Both the position numbers and the translations under genes were made by a program. Shown piece after piece: positions 15,609 through 23,378 of a stretch of DNA of 64,000 nucleotides. The notes beneath the pieces are model-generated. The model did not search any database. It was not told the DNA's origin and was given only the letters and a program-made list of their open reading frames with translations. The stretch is from NCBI GenBank assembly GCA_910589485.1, contig CAJUSW010000006.1:1-64000 (forward strand). Direction: 5' to 3'. The first letter of the stretch is position 1. Each line of letters starts with the position of its first letter. The stretch comes from an uncultured Duncaniella sp. (lineage in GTDB: Bacteria; Bacteroidota; Bacteroidia; Bacteroidales; Muribaculaceae).

Positions 15609-16733
15609 TCAGTGCTTTTTGTCCATTGCGCGCCAGGCATAGATGATGTAGGCGAGGACAAATGGAACGAGAATCGATACCCAGCTCATGGCTGTGAGGG
15701 TGAAGAGCGATGATGAGCTGTTGTGGATGGTGAGCGATGATGAGGGATCGATCAGCGAGGGATAGTAGGGGGTGGAGTTGTAGCCGGCTACCCAGAAGAG
15801 GCTGAGCACTACCAGCACTGTGCCTATACCGCTCCACCAGATTCCGCCGGTGAAGTGGCGGGCAAAAGCCGAGCGGAGCACGCCGAACAGCACCATGAGG
15901 GTGCCAGCAAGGAATGCTATGAGCGCTACGGGCATGTCGAGGTAGTTATGAAGATACTTATAGTCTACAGGCATGAATTCCGAACGACCACCGGCGATTC
16001 CACCTTCCTTGACGGTCTCAAGACCTGTGGCGGTGAGAAGGAGACCAACGAAGATAAGGAAGAACACCACAAAGGTGATACCGTTGATGAGCACCCTCAC
16101 GCGGTTGGTCTGGAAAAACTCATCGTTCTCGGGGTGGTTGTTGAGGAAATAGAGAGCGGCCTGGGTGCGGGCAAGGAAGAGTACTGTAAATCCGAGTACA
16201 AGGTTCTTCCAATAGAATATAGCCTCGAATCCATGAGTCGGAGCCCAGCGGGAGATGACAGGCGATCCGGTGTCGAGCAGACTACCCTTGCTCACCTGGA
16301 ATTCGGCTCCGAAGAAGAACATCGCTACAGCCACGCCGAGCAGTATGCAACCCACGGTACCGTTGATGAAGAGGAAAGTATCGTAGGTGCGTGTGCCGAA
16401 CACGTTGCCCGGCTTGGAGCGGAATTCATAGCTCACGGCCTGGAGCACGAAGCTGAGCAGAATGAGCATCCACAGCCAATAGGCTCCGCCGAAGCTGGTG
16501 GAGTAGAACAAGGGGAATGATGCGAAGAATGCTCCGCCAAACACCACGAGGGTGGTGAATGTGAGTTCCCATTTATGTCCGAGCGATGAGATCATACGGC
16601 CCATGGCCTGGGTGCCGTCCTTCACGCCGAGGAGGAAGGTCTGTCCTCCCTGAACGAAAAGCAGAAACACGAGTATGGCTCCTAACACTGAGATGAGCAG
16701 CCACCAATAATCCTGAAGCATTGTGAGTGTCAT
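15609..16733 (-). CDS. cydB: Cytochrome bd ubiquinol oxidase subunit II
   Basis: 374-residue integral membrane subunit of the high-affinity bd quinol oxidase, with about eight hydrophobic helices (LLISVLGAILVFLLFVQGGQ at the N-terminus). CydB supports haem insertion and dimer stability. It follows cydA with only three bases between. In Bacteroides the bd oxidase supports growth at nanomolar oxygen, and the same role is inferred here. It ends before a 13-bp hairpin and the repeat island. Confidence 0.96.
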   Translation of the reverse strand: MTLTMLQDYWWLLISVLGAILVFLLFVQGGQTFLLGVKDGTQAMGRMISSLGHKWELTFTTLVVFGGAFFASFPLFYSTSFGGAYWLWMLILLSFVLQAVSYEFRSKPGNVFGTRTYDTFLFINGTVGCILLGVAVAMFFFGAEFQVSKGSLLDTGSPVISRWAPTHGFEAIFYWKNLVLGFTVLFLARTQAALYFLNNHPENDEFFQTNRVRVLINGITFVVFFLIFVGLLLTATGLETVKEGGIAGGRSEFMPVDYKYLHNYLDMPVALIAFLAGTLMVLFGVLRSAFARHFTGGIWWSGIGTVLVVLSLFWVAGYNSTPYYPSLIDPSSSLTIHNSSSSLFTLTAMSWVSILVPFVLAYIIYAWRAMDKKH

Positions 16734-16736
16734 GAC

Positions 16737-18281
16737 TTAATCCTCCTCTTTCTTTATTTGTTTAACCATGATTACGGCTTCGGCAGCCAGGAAGGCTGTG
16801 AAGACAGCTGCAAACAGCCAGAAGGTGAGTATCACCGATCCGGCGGGGATGGCCGATATGGCGGCGCGGGCAGGCATAAGATCCTGGATGATCCAGGGCT
16901 GACGGCCTACCTCGGCAGTGACCCATCCGGCCTCGGAGCAGATCCATACCACAGCTACCGACAGCATGGCTACCCATTGCCACCAGCGACGGTCCCACAG
17001 ATTGATCTTCTTGTATCCGCTCCACAGGGCGATGATGAGGAACAGGGTGAGATAACCGCCTGCAAGCACCATGATGTGGAACGAGTAGAATGTGATGGCC
17101 ACCGGAGGCACAGCCTCGGAGGGGGACGAAAGGTAGCCGTAGCCGAAGTAAGGATAGTTCTCCTTGATCTCGGCGCGGGCCAGATCCATGGCGGCGGTGT
17201 CGCCGGCTGTGAGGGCCTTGTCAAATCGGCGCAGGGCCTCGTGGGCCTTCTTGCCCATGACTATGCGTTCGGCATAGCTGACGGTGTTGATTGTATCGCC
17301 GGCCTCGTTGATGCTCACACCGTTGATCAGATCGTTGATGCCCGGCACGAATGAGTCGAAATCGTGGTTGGCCAGGAACGAGAGTCCGCGGGGAATGGCT
17401 ATCTTCATGAGGAAGGGATCCTCGTCGTTTTCATGAGTCTTGGCGGGGTTGAGGATGCCGAATCCTACGAGCTCGGCCCCTTTCTCTCCGTCATAGAGAC
17501 CTTCCATGGCGGCAAGTTTCATGGGCTGTACACGGGCCACGTCGACTGCCGAGCTGTCGCCGGTCCAGAGGGTGAGCACCATGCCCACAATACCTACCCA
17601 TCCGGCTATCTTGACCGATTCGAGTGCCATGGCACGGCGCTTGTTGCGCATGATCAGATAGGCGCTTACGCCCATCACGAATACCGAGGCGAGCACCCAG
17701 CCGTCAAACACGGCGTGGAAGAACTTGTGAACGGCTACCGGCGAGAATGCCACTGCCCAGAAGTCGTCCATCACATTGCGCATCTGGGCCGGATCAAACT
17801 CCATGCCCACAGGATATTGCATCCATGCGTTGGCCACAAGTATCCACAGGGCTGAGATGGTGGCTCCGATAGTGGTGAGCCAGGTGGACGCGAGGTGGAA
17901 GCCGGGCGACACTTTCTTCCATCCGAAGAACATGATGGCGATGAATGTGGCTTCCATAAAGAACGCGAGCAGGCCTTCGATGGCAAGCGGTGCGCCGAAG
18001 ATGTCGCCCACAAACCATGAATAGTTGCTCCAGTTGGTTCCGAACTCAAACTCGAGGATGATGCCGGTGGCTACACCCATGGCAAAGTTGATGCCGAAGA
18101 GTGTCATCCAGAACCGGGTGGTGGCGAGCCACTTCTCGGAACGTGTGCGGTAATAGATGGTCTCCATGATGCCTACTATCACGCCCAGTCCCAGCGTGAG
18201 CGGCACGAAGAGCCAATGGTACATGGCTGTGAGGGCAAACAGTCCCCTCGACCAGTCAACTACGGTCATTAGATCATGCAT
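16737..18281 (-). CDS. cydA: Cytochrome bd ubiquinol oxidase subunit I
   Basis: 514 residues. Catalytic subunit that binds haems b558, b595 and d, oxidises menaquinol and reduces oxygen to water without proton pumping. The N-terminal YHWLFVPLTLGLG contains the conserved haem-ligand His. Nine or so transmembrane helices, a central periplasmic Q-loop, and C-terminal helices around AEVGRQPWIIQDLMPARAAIS are present. It sits between DUF4492 and cydB, the standard Bacteroidota arrangement. Confidence 0.97.
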   Translation of the reverse strand: MHDLMTVVDWSRGLFALTAMYHWLFVPLTLGLGVIVGIMETIYYRTRSEKWLATTRFWMTLFGINFAMGVATGIILEFEFGTNWSNYSWFVGDIFGAPLAIEGLLAFFMEATFIAIMFFGWKKVSPGFHLASTWLTTIGATISALWILVANAWMQYPVGMEFDPAQMRNVMDDFWAVAFSPVAVHKFFHAVFDGWVLASVFVMGVSAYLIMRNKRRAMALESVKIAGWVGIVGMVLTLWTGDSSAVDVARVQPMKLAAMEGLYDGEKGAELVGFGILNPAKTHENDEDPFLMKIAIPRGLSFLANHDFDSFVPGINDLINGVSINEAGDTINTVSYAERIVMGKKAHEALRRFDKALTAGDTAAMDLARAEIKENYPYFGYGYLSSPSEAVPPVAITFYSFHIMVLAGGYLTLFLIIALWSGYKKINLWDRRWWQWVAMLSVAVVWICSEAGWVTAEVGRQPWIIQDLMPARAAISAIPAGSVILTFWLFAAVFTAFLAAEAVIMVKQIKKEED

Positions 18282-18339
18282 AATATTGAGATTTTAGGAA
18301 TTTTGAATCGTGGGTCAGAGAGTGTGTGTGGAGGTAGGG

Positions 18340-18558
18340 TTATTTCGCCGAGCGGTTGATGAGGTTTTCCCTTACGGCATCGGCCCGCTCTTCGTCGGTA
18401 TCATAGTCGCGCGAGAGGATGTCGGGAAACAGGAACAGCTTGAACACAAGGAAGAAGATCACCAGCTTGATGATGATGAGTGCCCATAGCTTGCGCCCTA
18501 CGGTCATGGAGCGGAAACCGTCGAGGTAAAACCTGAATATGCGTGTGAGGAGATTCAT
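18340..18558 (-). CDS. DUF4492 protein, cyd operon accessory
   Basis: 72 residues with one transmembrane helix (LWALIIIKLVIFFLVFKLFLF) preceded by a short amphipathic segment (RIFRFYLDGFRSMTVGRKLW) and followed by an acidic cytoplasmic-type tail. DUF4492 genes are regularly found directly upstream of cydA in Bacteroidota, so a role in bd oxidase assembly or as a small subunit is inferred from context. Its mechanism is not established. Confidence 0.9.
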   Translation of the reverse strand: MNLLTRIFRFYLDGFRSMTVGRKLWALIIIKLVIFFLVFKLFLFPDILSRDYDTDEERADAVRENLINRSAK

Positions 18559-18576
18559 GAGTCAGCCTGAGTTTTA

Positions 18577-19587
18577 TCAGTTGGAAAGAAGTATCTGCAG
18601 GGCCTTTTCGAGTATGGTGTCCTTGCCGTTGAGGGCATCCATGGGGTCGAGGTCCACGGCACAGCCGGGAGTGGGATCCACGCCGGCCTCGGTGGACCGG
18701 CCCTGGGCATCGAGCATCGAGCAGGCCGAGAAGCGCACGCCCCAGCCGCAGGGGAGTTCGGAGGAGTAGGGCATGCCGGAGCCTCCTCCGGTGGTGGCGC
18801 CCACCATTGTGACGCCCGGAAGGAGTTTCATGATGGATGCGAAATTGTTGGCCGCCGAGAAAGTGGAGCGGTTGGTGAGCACCACTATAGGCTTGGCCCA
18901 GCGTATGCGTCCGTCACCTGCGGGATTGTAGGTGATGGGGTAGGGCTCGGAGAAGTCGGAGTGTCCCGGACCTGTCTTATGGGAGATGTAGCCTACGAGA
19001 GTGGGCTTGTCGATGAATCTCGACACGAAAGTCTCCACATTGGTGAGCGAGCCGCCAGAATTGTCGCGTATGTCGATGATGAGGCCGTTGGCCGAGGCGA
19101 GAAAGTAGAGGGCGTTGTCGAGATTCCCTTCTCCCACTGTGGCCGAGAAGCTCTCGTAGTAGATGTAGCCGATATTGTCGGGGAGGAAGCCATATATCAT
19201 GCCCGACGATTGGCGGTAGTTGAAATTGAAGTAGCTCTCCTCGATGAGGCGCTTGTTGAAATTCTGGGGATAGTCGCTCCACCATTTGCGGTAGTAGGAG
19301 GTGTTGAACGACGATGAGAGGTTCACATGGCCGTCCCGGAGCTCGTCGAGCATGTCGGCACACACTATGAACAGCTCCTCGCGGGTCATCTCATCGCCTA
19401 TCCGGGCCGAATAGGTGCGGTGCACTTCATTCCAGTCCACCCCTTTCTCGGCAAAGAAGCAATAATGCTCGTCGAGGATCGACCACAGGGCCTCGAAATT
19501 GCCACGCGGATTGTCGGCATACTCGTCGATGCTGTGGCATGAGGCGAGGCCGAGGAGCAGTATCAATGGCAGGAATATGTGTCGCAT
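18577..19587 (-). CDS. S41 family peptidase, lipoprotein
   Basis: 336 residues. The signal peptide MRHIFLPLILLLGLASC ends in a lipobox, so it is probably membrane-anchored in the periplasm or on the surface. After an N-terminal helical domain comes a C-terminal-processing-protease fold with GLIIDIRDNSGG and the nucleophile segment VLTNRSTFSAANNFA, then VGATTGGGSGMP. No clear PDZ domain is visible. The general-base Lys seen in CtpA-type proteases is not obvious; tricorn-type S41 enzymes use other residues. It lies 18 bases upstream of DUF4492 on the same strand and may be co-transcribed. Substrate unknown. Confidence 0.88.
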   Translation of the reverse strand: MRHIFLPLILLLGLASCHSIDEYADNPRGNFEALWSILDEHYCFFAEKGVDWNEVHRTYSARIGDEMTREELFIVCADMLDELRDGHVNLSSSFNTSYYRKWWSDYPQNFNKRLIEESYFNFNYRQSSGMIYGFLPDNIGYIYYESFSATVGEGNLDNALYFLASANGLIIDIRDNSGGSLTNVETFVSRFIDKPTLVGYISHKTGPGHSDFSEPYPITYNPAGDGRIRWAKPIVVLTNRSTFSAANNFASIMKLLPGVTMVGATTGGGSGMPYSSELPCGWGVRFSACSMLDAQGRSTEAGVDPTPGCAVDLDPMDALNGKDTILEKALQILLSN

Positions 19588-19624
19588 AGCTGGGATGTGG
19601 GTGGATGGATTATGAGGATGAGGT

Positions 19625-20488
19625 TCAGAGGATGGGGCTTACGATGCGCGAGCGTCCCGAGCGGGGACGGCGCGGGTCAAACGACAGCCATTCTCCGCTT
19701 ATACCGATCACGAATGAATGGTTATATATATGTGTGACCACATTGTTGACCTTGGTGGAGAAGAAGTCGGCCCGGTATCCCACGCGCAGTGAGGTGGAGC
19801 CGAAATGCAGATCGGCGGTCAGTAGATTGTCGAGCGCGAAATAATTTCCCCACCAGGCACCGTGAACCAGCCCCTTGTGGTTGCCGAGGTATATTTCATA
19901 GTAGAGTTCGCCATAGTCGGGGGCGAAGAATATGCCTGTCACCGGGAGGGTGGGGCGGTACATCAGTGTGACCGGCAGGCGCCCGATCTTCCACTGATAG
20001 GCGGCATATCCCGTGAGATTTACGGTCCATGATCCCTTGGCCGATGCAGGGTTATTGCCGTTGCGGTCGTTGTAGAGGCATCCGGCATTGAGCGAAGTGG
20101 AGCCTCCGCCGGCGAGAGTGAGGCCGGGCAATGGGCGGAACTTGCGCATCATGCCCCAGTCGAGCGAGAGCATGAGGTCCCACATGGTGGCATTACGTGC
20201 CGGGTTGTCGGTCTTGTCCACACTCAGGTTGCCCTGCAGCGACATGGTCCAGTTGTCGGGGTCGAAGCCCATGGCCTGATAGCGGGTGTAATCAAGCCCC
20301 ATGTGCCATCCGGAGTATTTGAGCGGAGTCAGGTAAGTGTCGGCCAGATGGCCTGATCCAGCCTCGAATGTATAGGCCGCGAATACCGGACGCAGTGGCG
20401 ATACCGAGTCGGTGCTCTCGGTGGCCCCCTTGGCCGGAATGGCTATTGCGAGGGTAAGGAGCGAGATTATCAGGTTTCGTAGAAGCAT
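19625..20488 (-). CDS. DUF3316 family outer-membrane-type protein
   Basis: 287 residues. A signal peptide (MLLRNLIISLLTLAIAIPAKG) is followed by alternating-residue beta segments rich in aromatics (HMGLDYTRYQAMGF, FRPLPGLTLAGGGSTSLNAG), suggesting a small outer-membrane barrel. It matches the pattern of Bacteroidota DUF3316 proteins. The long upstream extension of the frame overlaps parC and has no signal-like start, so ATG 20488 is chosen. It lies between parC and the S41 lipoprotein with gaps of about 37 bases each. Function unknown. Confidence 0.8.
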   Translation of the reverse strand: MLLRNLIISLLTLAIAIPAKGATESTDSVSPLRPVFAAYTFEAGSGHLADTYLTPLKYSGWHMGLDYTRYQAMGFDPDNWTMSLQGNLSVDKTDNPARNATMWDLMLSLDWGMMRKFRPLPGLTLAGGGSTSLNAGCLYNDRNGNNPASAKGSWTVNLTGYAAYQWKIGRLPVTLMYRPTLPVTGIFFAPDYGELYYEIYLGNHKGLVHGAWWGNYFALDNLLTADLHFGSTSLRVGYRADFFSTKVNNVVTHIYNHSFVIGISGEWLSFDPRRPRSGRSRIVSPIL

Positions 20489-20525
20489 GAGTGTGTGTGG
20501 GAGGGGGGGATGTTGGTGGGGTGCG

Positions 20526-23165
20526 TTATTCAAATAGCCGTTGCTGTCCCGTGAGCTCGTCGCGGATCTCATCGTCACTGCGCTCCACGTAGCCACCGGC
20601 ATTTTCTTCGGTGGTCTCGGCCGGGGTTTCGTTGTCGTCATCGTTGCCGTCGTCATCGAGAGTGGAGTCCTCGAGCGGTTCCAGTTCGGTAATGCGGTCG
20701 ATGGGATAGGTGGTGAGACGCTTGCCCTTGGCGCGGTAGGATTTCACGGCCACAAATTCGCGGGCCACTACCTCGAGGGGCGGACGGGTGGAGTCGGCTC
20801 CGGCAAAAGTCACCTCTACGCGCAATCCTTCGACATCCGAGAGGAGTATGAGAGTGGATTTCTCGTTCTCTCCAAGGTAACGCTGAGGCTTGGCGGTGGG
20901 TTCAAATGTGAAACGTTTCAGGTAGGGGAATCCTTGGTCGGCATCGTTGAGGATGGCGGTCCACACTTTGTGAGGAGCGTATTTCTCCACACGGAGTATA
21001 TTGTCGGGGTAATGGTTGGTGGCGTCGAACGTTGAGGTATAGTACTCGCCACCGGTGGTGATCACGAGCACCGAGTCCATGCTGTTGAACTCTCCCAGAT
21101 AGTTGCCACGTCCGTCGTAGTTGAGGCGGTTGACATCGGGATCGAACCACACGTCGCGTCCGCCCAGAGTGGACACACCCTCCTTCTTCAGCGAGAAGTG
21201 GTGCACCTCGTTGCGGGTCACGATGTTGCCTATGGCTCCGCGCCCCTTTATGGAAAGCTCGGAGAAGTCCACGTCGAGCTGGAGGGTCTTGAGCCTGAGT
21301 TTGGGTTTCAGGGTCACTTTCACCACCTCGGCCTCACCGTTGGAGTTGGCCGAGAACCAGCACACCTTTGTGCCGGGTTCTCCCGGGGTCATGTTATACT
21401 CGCGGTCGCGCGTGATGCCTGTCACGCGGAATCGCTTCATATAGTATGTGCCCCCCTTGCCGTTCTGGTATATCACATTGTAGATGGTGCGCTCGTCGTT
21501 GCGCTTGAACACATCGACATGTATCACCCCCTTGCCCACGAAGAGTTTCTCCTGTACCTTGACCACTTTGTAGCGGCCATCCTTGTAGAAGATTATCACG
21601 TCGTCGATGCTCGAGCAGTTGCACAGGTACTTGTCCTTCTTAAGCGAGGTGCCTATGAAGCCCTCCTCGCGGTTGAAGTACAGTTTCTCGTTGGCCTCGG
21701 CCACGGTGGTGGCCTGGATGTTGTCGAAATTCCTTATCTGGGTGAGGCGCGGGAATGTGGGGCCGTATTTGGCCTTGAGCTTCATGTACCAGTCGATGGT
21801 GTATTCGGTGAGGTGGGCCAGATGTCCGTTCAGCTCCTCGATGCGCTCGTTGTAGGTGGCAATCTGCTCGTCACATTTGCGGGAGTTGAAGCGGAGTATG
21901 CGTCCCATCTTTATCTCGAAGAGGCGTATTATGTCGTCGTCGGTGACTTCGCGCACCAGCTTCGGAGCCCACGGCTCGAGGCGGTGGCGTATATGGCCGA
22001 TGGCCTGTTGGCGGTTCTCGCTCTCCTCATATTCGCGGTCCTTGTAGATGCGTTCCTCGATGAATATGCGCTCAAGCGATGCGAAGTGCAGCTGCTCGCG
22101 CACCTCTCCGAGCTGTATCTCCAGCTCTTTGCCGAGGATGGTGCGGGTGCGCTCCACATTGTGGCGCAGCACGTCGCTGACACCTATGAAGTGAGGCTTC
22201 TTGTTGGAGATCACGCAACAGTTGGGCGACACTGACACCTCGCAGTCGGTGAAGGCATAGAGCGCGTCGATGGTGCGGTCGCTCGATGTGCCGGGGAGGA
22301 GGTGGACTATGATATTGGCCTTGGCGGCTGTGTCGTCCTCCACCTTGCGTATCTTTATCTTGCCGCTCTCGTAGGCTTTGATTATCGACTCGGTGAGTGT
22401 GGCCGTAGTCTCGCCATAGGGGATCTCGGTTATGGCGAGTGTCTTGTTGTCGATTTTCTCTATCTTGGCACGGATGCGCACCGATCCGCCACGCTCGCCG
22501 TCGTTGTAGCGCGACACGTCGAGCAGTCCGCCCGTAGGGAAGTCGGGATACAGGGTGAATTCCTCCCCTTTCAGGTGGGCGATGGATGCGTCGATGATCT
22601 CGTTGAAGTTGTGTGGCAGGATCTTCGATGAGAGGCCCACGGCAATGCCCTCGACCCCCTGGAACAGTAGCAGGGGGAATTTCATGGGGAATGTCACCGG
22701 TTCCTTCTTACGGCCGTCATAGCTGAGTGTCCACTCGGTTACCTTGGGATTGAACACCACGTCGAGGGCGAAGTGCGACAGGCGCGCCTCGATGTAACGG
22801 CCTGCGGCCGCGCCGGCTCCGGTGAGTATGTTGCCCCAGTTACCCTGGGTCTCCACCAACAGATCCTTCTGGCCAAGTTGCACCAGGGCCTCGTATATGG
22901 ATGCGTCGCCGTGAGGGTGGAATTGCATGGTGTTGCCCACGATGTTGGCCACCTTGTTGAAACGGCCGTCGTCGAGCAGCTTCATCGAGTGCAATATGCG
23001 TCGTTGCACAGGCTTGAGGCCGTCGTCGATATGAGGCACGGCACGCTCGAGGATCACGTAGCTGGCATAGTCGAGAAACCAGCTCTGGTACATGCCTCTC
23101 AATTCGTGGCGCACCACATCGTCGGTGGTATCAACAAGTATTTTGGGGTCTTTATCATCGCTCAT
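20526..23165 (-). CDS. parC: DNA topoisomerase IV subunit A (ParC; GyrA-like)
   Basis: 879 residues. Type IIA topoisomerase breakage-reunion subunit that decatenates daughter chromosomes with ParE, which is not in this window. The catalytic Tyr lies in AGRYIEARLS. The quinolone-region helix reads HPHGDASIYEALVQL, so Ala stands where E. coli GyrA has Ser83, while Glu occupies the Asp87 position. The C-terminal half carries beta-propeller blades, then an acidic tail with DDDGNDDDNE. ATG 23165 is chosen because a minus-strand TATATTTG lies at 23191-23198; the frame's upstream extension runs through that promoter. Confidence 0.93.
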   Translation of the reverse strand: MSDDKDPKILVDTTDDVVRHELRGMYQSWFLDYASYVILERAVPHIDDGLKPVQRRILHSMKLLDDGRFNKVANIVGNTMQFHPHGDASIYEALVQLGQKDLLVETQGNWGNILTGAGAAAGRYIEARLSHFALDVVFNPKVTEWTLSYDGRKKEPVTFPMKFPLLLFQGVEGIAVGLSSKILPHNFNEIIDASIAHLKGEEFTLYPDFPTGGLLDVSRYNDGERGGSVRIRAKIEKIDNKTLAITEIPYGETTATLTESIIKAYESGKIKIRKVEDDTAAKANIIVHLLPGTSSDRTIDALYAFTDCEVSVSPNCCVISNKKPHFIGVSDVLRHNVERTRTILGKELEIQLGEVREQLHFASLERIFIEERIYKDREYEESENRQQAIGHIRHRLEPWAPKLVREVTDDDIIRLFEIKMGRILRFNSRKCDEQIATYNERIEELNGHLAHLTEYTIDWYMKLKAKYGPTFPRLTQIRNFDNIQATTVAEANEKLYFNREEGFIGTSLKKDKYLCNCSSIDDVIIFYKDGRYKVVKVQEKLFVGKGVIHVDVFKRNDERTIYNVIYQNGKGGTYYMKRFRVTGITRDREYNMTPGEPGTKVCWFSANSNGEAEVVKVTLKPKLRLKTLQLDVDFSELSIKGRGAIGNIVTRNEVHHFSLKKEGVSTLGGRDVWFDPDVNRLNYDGRGNYLGEFNSMDSVLVITTGGEYYTSTFDATNHYPDNILRVEKYAPHKVWTAILNDADQGFPYLKRFTFEPTAKPQRYLGENEKSTLILLSDVEGLRVEVTFAGADSTRPPLEVVAREFVAVKSYRAKGKRLTTYPIDRITELEPLEDSTLDDDGNDDDNETPAETTEENAGGYVERSDDEIRDELTGQQRLFE

Positions 23166-23190
23166 GGCATCCGTGTGGTTTTTATTCTTG

Positions 23191-23198
23191 CAAATATA
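23191..23198 (-). promoter_or_regulatory. parC promoter, -7 element
   Basis: CAAATATA on the plus strand reads TATATTTG on the minus strand, 26 bases before the parC ATG. It may drive the whole parC to cydB series of co-directional genes. Confidence 0.68.
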
Positions 23199-23378
23199 AA
23201 CAAAAATCATCAGATTTTTATGTAATAAATGCAAAAAACCTCATTCTGGTGGCTTATATTGTGCTTGTATCGTGTGATAGCCGTGGGAGAATTTGTCCTG
23301 TGCCGATTGAGTGAGAATGTTGCCCCACACGTATTATATTTACAGAAAGCCCACCTTATATTGAAGAAATCTTACTCG

